Shown here one piece after another: positions 1 to 11,462 of a DNA stretch of 64,000 nt. A model generated the notes under the pieces. It did not search any database and was not told the DNA's origin. It saw only the letters and a list, made by a program, of their open reading frames with translations. This stretch comes from Gnetum montanum (taxonomy: Eukaryota; Streptophyta; Gnetopsida; Gnetales; Gnetaceae), in the NCBI GenBank assembly GCA_015680685.1, contig MNCI01020980.1, forward strand, positions 212,272 through 276,271, written 5' to 3'. The translations under genes were made by a program, and so were the position numbers. How positions within the stretch are numbered: the stretch's first letter is position 1; each line of letters opens with the position of its first letter.

Positions 1-103
1 TTCACATGTCATTCCATTAGTTCCATTTCCCTCAATAATCTCATACCTACCTGATATTATTGTACGGAACTCGAGGACAAGTTTTCATTCAGTCATGGGG
101 GTA
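1..103 (+). mobile_element. 3' internal end of an LTR retrotransposon with polypurine tract
   Basis: Positions 61-103 resemble 9741-9781: both run through GTTTTCATTCA into a G-rich ATGGGGGTA or ATAGGGGTA tract directly before a TGA-starting LTR. I read this as the end of an internal region plus its polypurine tract. The rest of the element lies upstream of the window. Confidence 0.55.
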
Positions 104-1011
104 TGAGGAGACACGAATTTCACAGGCCGCGATATCGCATTGCGATATCGCGGTCCGCCACTAAATCTATAAATAAGAGGCGACACTCCCCTCATTGATC
201 ATCATAGGTGTAAAGTAGTGAAGCTCTGGAGGATTGATCACCCCAAAGATAGAATATTTTCCATGTGCCCGCAATAGGAGTCCCCCAAGTGAACGGTTCT
301 TTATTCGAGCAGCTTTGTACCTGAACGCAAGTTGTGTACGGCAATAAAGACGAGCTTTGTGGATAAACCTTGTAGTGCATGGATAGGTTTAATTAATGTT
401 ATTTATTGCTTTCCTAGTAACGCGGCATGAGTACGACTTGGTTACAAGCGTTGACGAACGTGTACGGCTAGCCAAGGAATTGGCTACTCATCGCGATTAG
501 TTTCTCTTACCCTTTCCTCCTAGAACGTGGGACAAGTACGACTTGATTACGAGCATCTACGGATGTGTACGGCTAGTCAAGGAATCAGCTGCTTGTCACA
601 CTTAGGTTAGTTAAGTGCCTCAGTACGACCACTTCGAGCACGTGTGTTACGTGTGGTAATCCCAGTAACGATTAGCATTTGGTAGCCACGGTTGCACAGT
701 TCAGGGTATGTACGGCAAGTGGGAACAGATGCTAATGCTAGGACTTAGTGCTGTAGTTAGAGTTAGTTTTAGTTTCTCAACCCTTTACCTCTTAGCATAG
801 GAGAAAACTGTAAAATACCAAAAAAATCATATACCTCGGACTTACTTAATCATACACCGTGACAACAACAAGTAAGTCTGGGAAGCCAACGAACGATTAA
901 CCCCAAGTGTTCCATGGGGCGTTTAGACATTTAGTCTATGAAGTTCGACTGGATCATGCATGCTATGCTTGTTTCGTATGGTTGAGTGTAGGGGTACCTT
1001 GCCACTCATCA
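104..1011 (+). mobile_element. LTR, subfamily X, copy 1
   Basis: It starts TGAGGAG after a polypurine tract and ends CCACTCATCA. It carries a 27-bp palindrome with two GATATC cores (127-153), a TATA box in CTATAAATAAGAGG (about 168-181), and body text shared with 5639-6605 and, inverted, with 11786-12554: the stretches around GTGCCCGCAATAGGAGTC, GTACCTGAACGCAAG and TGGATAAACCTTG. Because it follows a polypurine tract it looks like the 3' LTR of an element lying mostly upstream. Confidence 0.7.
127..153. promoter_or_regulatory. 27-bp GATATCGC palindrome upstream of the LTR TATA box
   Basis: The two 13-base arms are exact reverse complements around one central base at 140. Each arm contains CGATATCGC. 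It lies about 15 bp upstream of the TATA box at 168-181, where an upstream promoter element would be expected. No binding factor can be named from the sequence. Confidence 0.6.
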
Positions 1012-1405
1012 GATATGCACTTGGTAATCCTAGTAGTAGTCATACACGAGGTCCAAGATGTGTATGGATGATTAAGGAATGGATGCTCATTGCACTTAGG
1101 CTAGTTTAGATTCTCTCCCCTATGTCCTATTAGCTTAACTCTCTCTCCCTTTTCCTCCTAGCTTAATTAAAGTTATTTCTATTGCCTCTAGGAGTAGCAC
1201 TAGTTTGGGACTGCATCATACACCTCACTTTGGACTAAACCATACATGACAAAGCAAATACTAGTCTAGATGGGAAGACAACGAACTGTGATCAACAAGT
1301 AACTATCTAGATACCACAACTAGCTCGTCTGCGAAGTTTGACCAGATCATGCGTGAAACGCTTGTATTTGTATGGTTAAGTGTAGGGGTACCTCGCCACT
1401 CATCA
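1012..1405 (+). mobile_element. Partial LTR, subfamily A (3' portion only)
   Basis: It begins abruptly at GATATGCACTTGG, which matches the middle of the A-type LTR at about 10351, and runs to the family end CTCATCA. The 5' half is missing. A primer-binding-like site follows at once, so this is the remaining 3' part of a 5' LTR, truncated where it meets LTR X copy 1. Confidence 0.6.
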
Positions 1406-1425
1406 TTGGCGCCATTGCCAGAGAT
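1406..1425 (+). other. Probable primer binding site
   Basis: TTGGCGCCATTGCCAGAGA directly follows the LTR end. It resembles the TGGCGCCGTTGCC-type primer sites common in plant Ty3/gypsy elements. One internal mismatch and a weaker 3' part suggest decay. Confidence 0.55.
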
Positions 1426-1538
1426 GGTGCTAGTTATCTAGATTAGTTATATCATACAAGATTATTGTAACCAAGTATTCACGATATATCTTTTAGAAAA
1501 GAAATTAATTTCAATTAAGTCACACACTTTTCACAACA

Positions 1539-2790
1539 ATGTCTCTCTCACAAGACTATGATAACGAAACAACTAGTAAGGTAATTCATTGGAGAACCAA
1601 TGAATTATACAATAATGAAGACAAAGTTTGGAGTACTCAACTTTATGCAAGAATTTCATATGTTCATGAGTATCCCAATGATACTCAAGGATTTTTGTCA
1701 ACCAACTCTAATACCTCTTGTAAGGATGGGACATCCCATAGAATGAGGAGGCCTGAAAGGCCTAGGACCTTCTTAATAACTAACAAGAATCTGTTAGGGG
1801 ATGATTGCAAAACTTACAAAAGTTAGGACAAGTTTTTTAGTTCTTTCTCTTCTGCTACTCCTTCAACATTAGATTGTGACATGAATGACTATATTTCAAG
1901 GGATCGGCGTAGAACTAAAAATCAAGCTCACAAAGAAAATTAAGAACGCCAACATGAACAAGGACAACATCATCTCAACTTGCAAACTCACAACCTACTT
2001 AGTGACGATGAACCCCTGTTGGCCACTAAGAGCCTAATGCCTATACAAGAGGTTGTTCAAATATCCTGCAAGTATCATAAAGAAAGCTGTCTACCCAGGC
2101 TTGATTTAAATAACTTTCCCAAGTTTGTAGGAGGCTATGATTTAGATCCACAACAGCATATACAAACCTTCTATGATGCCTGTGTATGGAATAATATCAA
2201 TAATGGATGGCAAAAACTTAAGCTCTTTCCTATGACACTCGTTGGCCAAGCAAAAGTGTGGTACAAATCCTTAAAACCAAAATCAATTCGTAGTTGGCCA
2301 ACAATGGTAGAACTCTTTACTGAATGATATCAAACCTATGCCAGAGTGTCAGCCTTGAGGAGACAAATCCAAGAATGGAAACAAAGGCAACATGAAACCT
2401 TGGACATGGCCTTAGAAAGATACTATTCTTTGTTAAACAAATGCCTAGGCCATGGATTCTCTGAGAGCTACGAACCCACAAACTCCAAGAGCTTGTTAAG
2501 TAGGTAGCAAAAGAAGAAGGAGAAATGGCTAAATGGGAGAATGTTGAAAGCTCTCAATGGGACCAAAATCTTGAATTAACAAAGGTCCATAACCATAAAG
2601 AGGAGAAATTAGCTCACCTTGAGGAAGTGCAACCATTTCTACCTTTGCCAATGCAACAATCACTAGATGAAATAGAGGCAAAGATTAAGAAGATGACGAA
2701 ATGGGTGCACAGAAAATATGGAGAATATGCTAACAATAGTAGAGGTAAAACTATGCCAAATCAAGAAATAGGATAGGAAACCACGCAACA
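1539..2790 (+). pseudogene. Degenerate Ty3/gypsy gag
   Basis: The clearest part is the frame opening at 1980 (gag match from about 2095). It contains LDLNNFPKFVGGYDLDPQQH, then FYDACVWNN, LFPMTLVGQAKVWYKSL and WPTMVELF. This is the pattern of the plant Retrotrans_gag domain (PF03732 type): a proline-aromatic start, then a helical core with an ALxGxAxxWY-like motif. A TGA at 2326-2328 interrupts it; the same frame continues with YQTYARVSALRRQIQEW and ends at about 2507. A later frame (2525-2776, MAKWENVESS) looks like the downstream gag part. A poorly conserved N-terminal frame opens at 1539. Stops and frame changes mean no intact protein is made. Confidence 0.75.
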
Positions 2791-3795
2791 ATTAGAACAA
2801 AGGATAGAAGATAATAAGAATAAGAACTCAACTGTCAACTTCACATATCAGTGTAACCTCTATCTGTACAATCACCCCAAAGGCTAATGCCCAGTTTTTT
2901 CACATTTACATGAGCATTGGGGAGGAGTGTTACATCCAGATTTCATATAGAAATATCAGGTTCAACCACAATGGCAAAAGCCCTAGTCAGGGGGGAAGCC
3001 ATCGCCAACCCAACCATATCCTTTGTATGTCCCAACGCCAAATGCTTACTATGTCCAACACCTTGTTTCTCCAACCAAATCATCATCCTCTACTTCACCT
3101 CATTGTTATCATTCTCTAGAATACTATCCACTTATACCCTCTCCGACAAGGTCACCACCTCATGTACCTTACACTTTTCCTCAACAACAATATTCTCATC
3201 CTTCACCTCCTTCTACATCACCACCAATTGTACCATAAGGTTTTGTACCACAGCACCAACCTATGAATGCTACTTGTGCTACTATTGTCAACAGCAGTGG
3301 AAGTACTCAAAAGCACCCTTTCTTTAGGCATGGCCATAGAAAGAAGCAACACGATGATGAACCCATTGCATGTTCCAACCCAGCGCAAGTTCAACGCTGT
3401 GATGCATCCTTCTCCTCAAACTCAACACCTTGTGTTATCTTATCAGGGTAACCAATCAATACTCCAACAACTATGTGGCCCAATGAATATAACCACAGAG
3501 GGGGACACATTGATCCTTGCATGCCATCTTATGGTCAAGGGTGCCATAGTGGGGTAGCTCCTTATCCCATGACCCCATCATATAACCCACCCCACTATGT
3601 CTATTATGGTCAAGTGTGTGTACCCCAATATGGGTACATTCCAACCACCACATCAAAAGTCACCCAATGGTTGTGATACAATTGATCCCCAACATTTCCA
3701 ACATGCATGGGTCCACACTTTCCATTTATTAATTCTCGCCATGATCAAAGGTTCAATCATGGGGGACATCCCCCATTCTAACAAACAGAATTAAT
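2791..3795 (+). pseudogene. Pro/Ser/His/Tyr-rich tail of the gag-like region
   Basis: Several short overlapping frames read as low-complexity proline-, serine-, histidine- and tyrosine-rich protein, for example PQQQYSHPSPPSTSPP near 3180 and repeated GQ/YGY-like segments near 3590-3660. I see no zinc knuckle, protease DTG, reverse transcriptase or integrase motif. This is probably the eroded C-terminal gag or linker of the same element. Confidence 0.35.
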
Positions 3796-5638
3796 AAATG
3801 TTTTTCCTTTTCTTTAATTTTACAATTTTTTGTTTTCCAATTTTTTTTCATCTTTCAATTTGCTATTTTATCTTTTTATTTATTATTTCATCTTTTTATT
3901 TATTTATTGTTTTATCTTTTTGTCTTTTTATGGGTAATCTCATCTATGAACAAAACACTCATGTGACTCATGGTTGAGGTGTTGTTTTTTGCTATCAAGT
4001 CTCGAGTAACTAATTATTTGGATAGCAAGCCCATCACATCCATCCAACCATTCTATTAATAAGAGATTCTACTTTGGGTACAATTATATTCTTGACATCA
4101 TTAAAACCTAAAGTAATTTTGTGCTCATTATACCCAAAGAGAAGAAGGATGGACCAAGAGGGAATGACTAGGGTGTGACATCAAGGGGATCTGTGGATTC
4201 TCTTTGGTGACATCTGTAGAAGTTACCATGCAGCTTGGTTGTACTAAGATCCTTGTAGATCTAACGAAAAATGGGAGTAAGAGTAATAAAGGCACTTACT
4301 CAAGAAAACCAATGCTATTCTAGGGGGTCCCACTGGAAAGACATGCACCCATGCCTGAAGGTAGGTGGCTTCTTTGGATTAAGCATTCAAAAAAAAGAGA
4401 GCAAGAAGAATGTGCCAAAGCAGCCACACAAAAAGAAAAAGAGAAAAATCAAGATAAAAGTGCAACAAAGCAATTCCAAATCACTCCTCCCTTGAACAAA
4501 ATGCCAAGTGATTGTACACCTTGTTGTCATGGTACTCTTATGGTTGTCCATCATGGGATGAAACAATGTGATGTCACTGATCGAAGGAATGGACTTGGTC
4601 TTGATTTTAGAGCAATAGGCTAATGACACATTAATCATGTCCTACACTTAAGATTGATTGTGCCCTGGGTCAGTTACCTCATGTCCCAATCTTTGCAATC
4701 CCTTCTACAATTCACCTCATCTTGCTGTTTATGTATTTATGACTCATGTCTTGTGTAGCATTGAATTCATACCTCATCATAGTGGTATCTACATGTGTGT
4801 GTTTTGTGGAGCTCTTGTGGATTACATTTAACCCTTCTAGTGCCTACAGACATTTTAAGGTGTGGTTACGCAAGGGCATTATAGGTTGGAACCTGCTTTG
4901 GGGAGGACCCACTTGCGTGACTTTTGTAATTTGAATTTGTTGCACATCATCACATCATTTTATATCCTCTGAGTACTACATTACCAACGTTATTCTTTCC
5001 CTTATCATCCTTCTAGTTTAACCATTCCTGTGTACCAAACATGTCCTTTTTCCTCATATGACTTATGAATTTCATCATCAAATCCTACCCCGTTATACTT
5101 TTTGTGCCTTTTGGTCTATTTAACAATACCCTGGACATTTCGTATTGACCTTGAATCCTTCATTTTTGGCCTTGAAATTTTAGAAATTCATCAATTTTTC
5201 TAAGTAGTCTATTTTAAATAGGTCGTGATATCAGGTACCCAATATCAGGTCTGACATGATATAGGGGTTGCGCTATCGGGTACGCGATATCGCATCAACA
5301 AAAACTATATATATGGATCCCCCCCCCCCCACGTGCATGTCAACATCAGTCTCAATTGTTTACACGGGGGGAGTTTTTTAAATTTTCTTCCACGAATTGC
5401 GACTTGCACACCTCTTGGTCAAACAACCATAACTCGCTCGCTAGCACTCCGATTCCCATTCTGCTTGAATCTACCTGAACCCGAAGTGTTCAACTTAGTC
5501 ATGGGGGAAGGGTACACTTCAAACCATGCATAAATTTTTCAAAATTCATCATCTCCTAAAGGATACTATAAAGAGTAATTGATTATAAAATAATAAACAT
5601 ATTGCCAAAAACAATTTTATCACCTCACCTACACCTGG
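3796..5638 (+). mobile_element. Non-coding internal part of the gag-bearing LTR element
   Basis: A T-rich stretch with short near-repeats of ATTTATCTTTTT occupies 3810-3930. A Lys-rich broken frame lies at 4271-4623. No polymerase domain is recognisable. Around 5221-5300 there is a second cluster of GATATC/GATATA motifs followed by a TATATATA stretch and a C12 run at 5319-5330, resembling a decayed LTR promoter. The element therefore looks non-autonomous. Confidence 0.45.
5221..5320 (+). promoter_or_regulatory. GATATC-rich promoter-like segment
   Basis: GTGATATCAGG, CAATATCAGG, GATATAGGGG, CTATCGGG and GCGATATCGC follow one another within about 75 bp, then CTATATATATGG. The order, palindromic motifs and then TATA, matches the LTRs here, but the flanking LTR body is not recognisable. 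It may be a relic of a third LTR subfamily. Confidence 0.35.
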
Positions 5639-6605
5639 TGATGAGACGCGATTCGCACGAGCCACGGTATCGTGTACGCTGCAATATCGCTTTGTCTCCT
5701 GGGATGTCGCGTACGCGATATCGCGGTCCGCTACCAAATCTATAAATAAGAGGCGGCACTCCCCTTATTTCCCATCCTAGGTTAGAAGTAGGGAAACTCT
5801 GGCAGATTGATCACTCCATAGATAGAATATTTTCCATGTGCCCGTAATAGGAGTCCCCAAGTGAACGGATCTTTACTCGAGCAACTTTGTACCTGAACGC
5901 AAGTTGTGTACGGAAATAAAGACAAGCTTTGTGGATAAACCTTGCAGTGCATGGAATAGGATTTATTATTTGTTATTTCTTACATGTTATTTATTACCTA
6001 CAATAGCGCGGCATGAGTACAACTTGATTATGAGCATTGACGAATGTGTACGGCTAATCAAGGAATCAGCTGCTCATCGCGATTAGATTCTCCTACCCTC
6101 AACTCCTAGAATGCGGAATGAGTACGACTTGATTACAAGCATCTAAGGATGTGTACGGCTAGTCAAGGAACAGATGCTCATTACGTTTAGGCTAGTTAAG
6201 TGCCTCAATACGACCACTTCGAGCACGTGCGTTACGTGTGGTGATCCCAGTAACGATTAGCGTTTGGTAGCCACAGTTGCATAGTTCAGGGTGTGTACAG
6301 TAAGTGGGAACGGATGCTGACGCTAGTTAATTTAGACTTAGTCCCTAGTTAGAGTTAGTTAGCTTTCTCAACCCTTCACCTCAATAGCATAGGAGAAAAA
6401 CACATAAAAGACTATAAAAATCATATACCTCGGACTTACATAACCATACACCATGACAACTACAAGTAAGTTTGGGAAGACAACAAATGATTAACCCCAA
6501 GTGTTCCATGGGGCGTGTAGACATTTAGTCTGCGGAGTTTGATCAGATCACACATGCTACGCTCGTTTCGTATGGTTGAGTGTAGGGGTACCTCGCCACT
6601 CATCA
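5639..6605 (+). mobile_element. LTR, subfamily X, copy 2
   Basis: It starts TGATGAGACGCG and ends CCACTCATCA. It carries GATATCGCG motifs (5716-5726) and CTATAAATAAGAGG (about 5741-5754), and is collinear with LTR X copy 1. The five bases on each side (CCTGG and TTGGG) do not form a convincing target duplication. The following TTGGGACATT resembles a decayed primer binding site. It may be the 5' LTR of the element to its right or part of a chimera. Confidence 0.7.
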
Positions 6606-6794
6606 TTGGGACATTAAATTTTGAAGCCACCTAATCGAATTGGGCCCAATATTAAAACTTTTAGGGGACATTTTCATAAAATTTCCTAACTCTAAATCAC
6701 ACAGAATAAGAAATGAATTTATTTGAGGCAAGAAGTAAGGTATAAAGCAAATCTTGTAAGCAACCTTACTAATGATCAGCCCCGTGTGATTGCA

Positions 6795-7745
6795 AATGGC
6801 CCCTAAACGTAGACAACAAGAAGGACCCTCTCAAGGTGTGCCCAAATGACCAAGGAGAGGCAAAGACCAAGCATCTCCTGAGGAATGTGTAGAGCAGGAG
6901 GCACAATCATTTAGCATCCATGAAGAGCCTCCTACTGCTGTGTAATCGGGACAAGCGGAAGGAGGAACGACTGAAGCCCTTGAATAGGGACAACATCTCA
7001 TGTTGTCCTCGGAATGCGTATAGGCAATCCACAAAAGGTCCATGTCAGCAGCTATGATCGTGGAACTAAACTTTGGACCTTTCACGGAGTTCGTTCCTAA
7101 GGCTGTTAAGGACCAACTCAAAGGATCTCCATTATGGCCCATCCTCTCTGAAAGTGGTGCCTAGTACTTAGGAGAAATGTACCAATTTGGGCATAATAAA
7201 GAAGAAGGCATCACAATTGACATTTATGGTGTGTTTGTAGATTTTTCCACTAAGGCCATTTTGAAAGTGTTAAACTTTCCGAATACAGGGTCAAAACTTG
7301 CTCACCTGTCCACTCGCTCCAATGCTGATGCGTGAAGAATTTGGTTGGATAGGATGTATGGCAAAGAGAACAAGACATATGGGGAGTTGACATTGGAAGA
7401 AAGAATATATTTCAAGATTGGCACTTATCACATCTTTCCCACAAAAGGATTAAACAAAATCTCAACATATGCGGTAAGAGGAAGTGTGATATTAATGGGC
7501 AAGGTTAATGCTAACTTTCCCCATCTATATCTCATGGAGATCTTGAGGTGATTTCAAGAATGCAAGACAGGGAAGTTCGCATTGCCCTTTCCTTGTCTCA
7601 TCAGGAAGCTATGTAGGTGTGTTGGAATTCTGGGGTACACCAATGACATCCCCAGAAGAGCTCAAAATGCTTCATTCATTGAATTACTAAAGCCACTAGC
7701 CCAAAGGAAGAGTGCTAGAGAGACACTAGAGCCAAAACAAGAATA
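6795..7745 (+). pseudogene. Degenerate ORF resembling the putative plant transposon protein domain
   Basis: Plus-strand frames read ELNFGPFTEFVPK, then ITIDIYGVFVDFSTKAILK and VLNFPNTGSKLAHL, then WLDRMYGKENKTYGELTLEE, HIFPTKGLNKISTYAVRGSV and FALPFPCLIRKLC. The order 'V.G..VDFS...I...L..P', then a Trp-containing helix, then a late 'LPFPCLIT'-like motif, matches the domain found in many plant non-autonomous LTR elements (PF20167-type, from memory). TAG/TGA stops break it near 7165, 7336 and 7549. Its function is unknown even in intact copies. Confidence 0.45.
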
Positions 7746-8279
7746 GACAGTGGGGCCCACTGTAACTCAAACTATAGGGCCTAGCCAACTCCAAAGTATA
7801 AGGCCCAGTTAACAGCAAGGAGTAGGGCCCAACATGAGCTAACGAGACTAACCACCGCCATCACCGTAGGATTATTGATTGTCGATGAGCCATCTCAGGG
7901 GCATCATTGAGATGATTAGTTGGGGAAGTCATGATGATGCCAACCTCTTCCGTGTCATCGACGACACCATATGGCCCACAGTTTTTATAGATCACACACG
8001 GGGTGAAGTGTCCATTCAAATAGGAGGAGAGGAGACACATTGGTCACAACAGATTTCAGGGAACGCTGCATCCTTCCAGGTGCAACTGGAGACTGGTGAA
8101 AGGGATACAGTGGTGGTCATGCATCACTAAGATGCAGGGGGAGCTATAGAAGTGATCGTAGATCACATCAAAGAGTCATTCAATGTTCCTATTGTGCCAC
8201 CGACAGATTTCACAAGAGCACATGATGCTTAAACCCTAGCCACTCCCTCAATAACTCCTACGAAGCATGAGGATGTTCT

Positions 8280-9300
8280 TGATCAGTTGCTGCAAACACG
8301 ACAAGTGATGACATCCTTGTTTGACATTTCGCAAAATGTTACAACAATGCAATCAAACCTCATCTCCACCAAAGGAAAGTTGGTCATGTCAGAGATCAGG
8401 GTCAAGCATGTGAAGGCAGAGTTGGCAAAACTCCAAGAAAGGCTCGTTACCCTACAAGCTGCACAACGGGACACATCTCAATTCATTCCCATAGATAAGT
8501 TGGATACTTTCAAGAGAGAGCAGCTCAATAAATGATTAGCGGATAATAAAAGAGTGGTGGAGGAGAAGGAGAAGGCTGATTAGGATGCTTCCAATGCACA
8601 AGCGCAAGCATACATGCATGCCAAAGCACTCAAGGCCTTGCAAGAAGAAAATAAACAACTTGCCACAGACAATCTTCAGTTGACCACTATGGAGAAACAG
8701 AAAAATGTTCTCGAGGAAAATTTTCAACAATTACAAGAATAGTTGGTCAAGGTCAACCAAGACATGAATCGGTTGGCTAGAGAGAATCAAACCCTCTCAA
8801 TGGAGGAGGTATGCGCAATCCGTCAGAAGATGGCCATTGAAATAAGTGCTTGGCAAAATGAGGCCAAGTGACATGAAAAATTAAAAGAGCATTTCAGAGA
8901 CTATGTGGGGATGTATAAGAAAGTCATCAAGAAAGAGATCCATATGGCCAAGGCCCACATTAACACCTTCAGTGCTCAACACACTGACTGGAGGGCCATA
9001 TTGGACATATGCATTCATCCACCAGGCATAGCTCAAAAGCCAAGACCTGTAGATCCAAGATCTTATAGAGTACATGGAATTGGCAAACCTGTGATATGCC
9101 AACCTAGCCATGTTAATAGCAGGATGCCTAAGAATAGAGCTGGAGAAGCAGGTAGCTACCACCTACACCAAATATGAAACAGAATTTGTAGAACACAAGA
9201 AAACATTACAAAGGCTAGAATTCACAAATTCTGAATTGAAGGTGGTTAAGGCTAGCTATCAAGGGCAGGAAGATGTCATGGTAGACTTGGCTCGATGACT
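8280..9300 (+). pseudogene. Long coiled-coil ORF of the LTR element, broken
   Basis: Plus-strand frames are rich in Leu, Gln, Glu and Lys with heptad-like spacing: VKHVKAELAKLQERLVTL, then ALKALQEENKQL, then EENFQQLQEQL with a stop, then LARENQTLSMEEV. About 250 residues of helix precede a less repetitive part containing HINTFSAQHTDWRAIL and IAQKPRPVDPRSY. Isolated stops occur near 8533, 8581 and 8741. Together with the upstream segment this forms the usual architecture of such elements: an N-terminal globular part and a C-terminal coiled coil. Confidence 0.5.
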
Positions 9301-9810
9301 TATAGATTACTAGGACTACAAGGATAAAGCTAGAGCCTATGAGGAGAAATGGCAGCTATTTGCGGCCTGGTACGTCAAAGCAAATTAGATGTTTTTGCAA
9401 CTGCCGTGTCCATGGGAAGTGTCGACTCCATCAAACATTGGAGCATCAACATGAATGGCACAAAATCCCCGAACTGAAAAGGAAAAGCTCTAAGCACTCC
9501 TTCAGAGCCACTAAATCCCAAAACTTGGAGCACAAGATAAGGGGAGCGACCCATGGAGGAGCCACCACCACCTGGAACCACATGAGTTTCAATAATATCT
9601 TGTAATTTTTTAATTATGTAATTTTGTGTTCATGTCCCAATTTTGTTCTATTCAATTCTCCACTACGGCATAAATAATTCCTAGTCAGTTAATAATCCCA
9701 TACCTATCCACTGTGTAATCAATGGGGCTTGTTCTCATTTTGTACGACTCAAGGATGAGTTTTCATTCAATCATAGGGGTATGATGAATCATGATTCATT
9801 AAGCTCCGAT

Positions 9811-9990
9811 ATTGGACCCATAATATCGGATCCATGATATCAAGTACGCAATATCGCAGCCTGGCTAACGATATCGGATCCATGATATCGAGTACACAAT
9901 ATCGCAGCCTGGCTAACAATATTGGATCCACGATATCGAGTATGCAATATCGCAGCCTGGCTAACGATATCGGATACAGGATATCGTGAC
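9811..9990 (+). repeat. 48-bp tandem repeat of GATATC units in the A-type LTR
   Basis: CAGCCTGGCTAA recurs at 9857, 9905 and 9953, an exact 48-bp period. Each unit carries a GATATC-type pair spaced about 13 bp apart, then an AATATCGC motif. About 3.7 units lie 15-190 bp upstream of the LTR TATA box. Confidence 0.85.
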
Positions 9991-10633
9991 CCCTGTGCGG
10001 GCCTATAAATACACATGTAGGCGCATGGAGTGGAGTGGTAGTTCAGTTAGAAGTTACTTTTCATTTTTAGTTCTTCTTAACCCTTTTTCCCAGTGCATGC
10101 TCGCAATGTGATGATTGTAATTGTACGACACCTTTATTTGAGTGTGATGTACTTGGACACACACATGACTGGAAATAAAGATCGAGATTACTTCATCATT
10201 GTAGCATTCACTTAGTTTAATTATTTAATTGTTATTCATTGCTTTCTTAATTAATACTTCTTTACTCTCAACTCCTATCCATGTTATTAAACGCGAAATG
10301 AGTATGACTTAATCACGAGCATTTAAGTGTGACTACTTGGTATCCCAGTAGCGTACTTAGGATATGCGCTTGGTAATCCCAGTAGTAGTTGTACACGAGG
10401 TCCAAGATGTGTACGGATGATTAAGGAACAGATGCTCATTGCACTTAGGCTAGTTTAGATTCTCTCCTCGTATGTCCTATTAGCTCAATTCTCTTTCCCT
10501 TTTCCTCCTAGCTTAATTAAAGTTATTTTCCATTGCCTCTAGGAGTAGTACTAGTCTAGGACCACATCATACACCTCACTCTAGACTAAACCATACGTGA
10601 CAAAGCAAATACTAGTCCAGGTGGGAAGACAGC

Positions 10634-11462
10634 TGATGAAGTGTCATTAAGTCGATGCATCGACGGGGCCACGTATATGCGGCTGCATCGACGCGGCCCC
10701 CATTTACGCCACCACCTATCCCAGCCTATAAATAAGAGGGCCCTCCACCCCATTTAGGAATCCTTTTGTCATTTGTAGCTAGACTCTTTTAGTTTGTTTC
10801 CGTAGAAGTTAGATTATTTTCCTAGTGCATGCCCGCAGTGTGATGCTTGTAATTGTACGGAACCTTTATTCGAGTGTGACATACTTGGACACGTACATGA
10901 TTGACAATAAAGATCGAGATTACTTCATCATTGCAGCATTCACTTAGTTTAATTATTAATTATTTTTGTTATTTATTGCTTTCTTAGTTAATATTTCTTT
11001 ATTGTCATTTACTATTCCTGTTGTTAAATGCGGAATGAGTACGACTTAATCACGAGCATTTAAGTGTGACTACTTGGTAACCCAACAGCGTACCTAGGAT
11101 CTATGCTTGGTAATCCCAGTAGTAGTTGTGCACGAGGCCCAAGATGTGTACGAATGATTAAGGAACGGATGATCATCGCACTTAGGCTAGCTTAGACTCA
11201 TTTCCTATTGCTCATTAGTTTAATTAATATTATCTTCCATTGTCTCTAGGAGTAGCATTAATTTAGGACCACATCATATGCCTCACTCTGGACTAAACCA
11301 TACATGACAAAGCAAATACTAGTCCAGGTGGGAAGATAGTGAACTGCGATCAACGTGTAACTATCTAGATACCACAACTAGCCTATTCGTGGAGTTTGAC
11401 CGGATTGTGCGTGAACGCTCGTATTCGTATGGTTGGGCGTAGGGGTACCTAGACGCTCATCA
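10634..11462 (+). mobile_element. Nested solo LTR, subfamily A
   Basis: This 829-bp LTR runs from TGATGAAGTGTC to GACGCTCATCA. ACAGC (10629-10633) precedes it and ACAAC (11463-11467) follows, a 5-bp target duplication with one change. It carries CTATAAATAAGAGG near 10727. Instead of GATATC it has GCATCGACG motifs (10662-10692) in the upstream promoter position. No internal region is attached. Confidence 0.75.

Larger units (their letters stand above)
6606..9781 (+). mobile_element. Internal region of a second, non-autonomous LTR element
   Basis: It is flanked by LTR X copy 2 and by an A-type LTR preceded by an AGGGGTA polypurine tract at 9774-9781. It holds the transposon-protein-like segment (about 6795-7745) and the coiled-coil segment (about 8280-9300). 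No gag knuckle, protease, reverse transcriptase or integrase motif was seen in any frame, so it would need enzymes supplied in trans. Confidence 0.55.

Noticed and set aside
5639-6605. LTR X copy 2 as a solo LTR inserted in an A-type element
   Set aside because: The flanking CCTGG and TTGGG do not form a target duplication and a primer-site-like sequence follows; left as unresolved mosaic.
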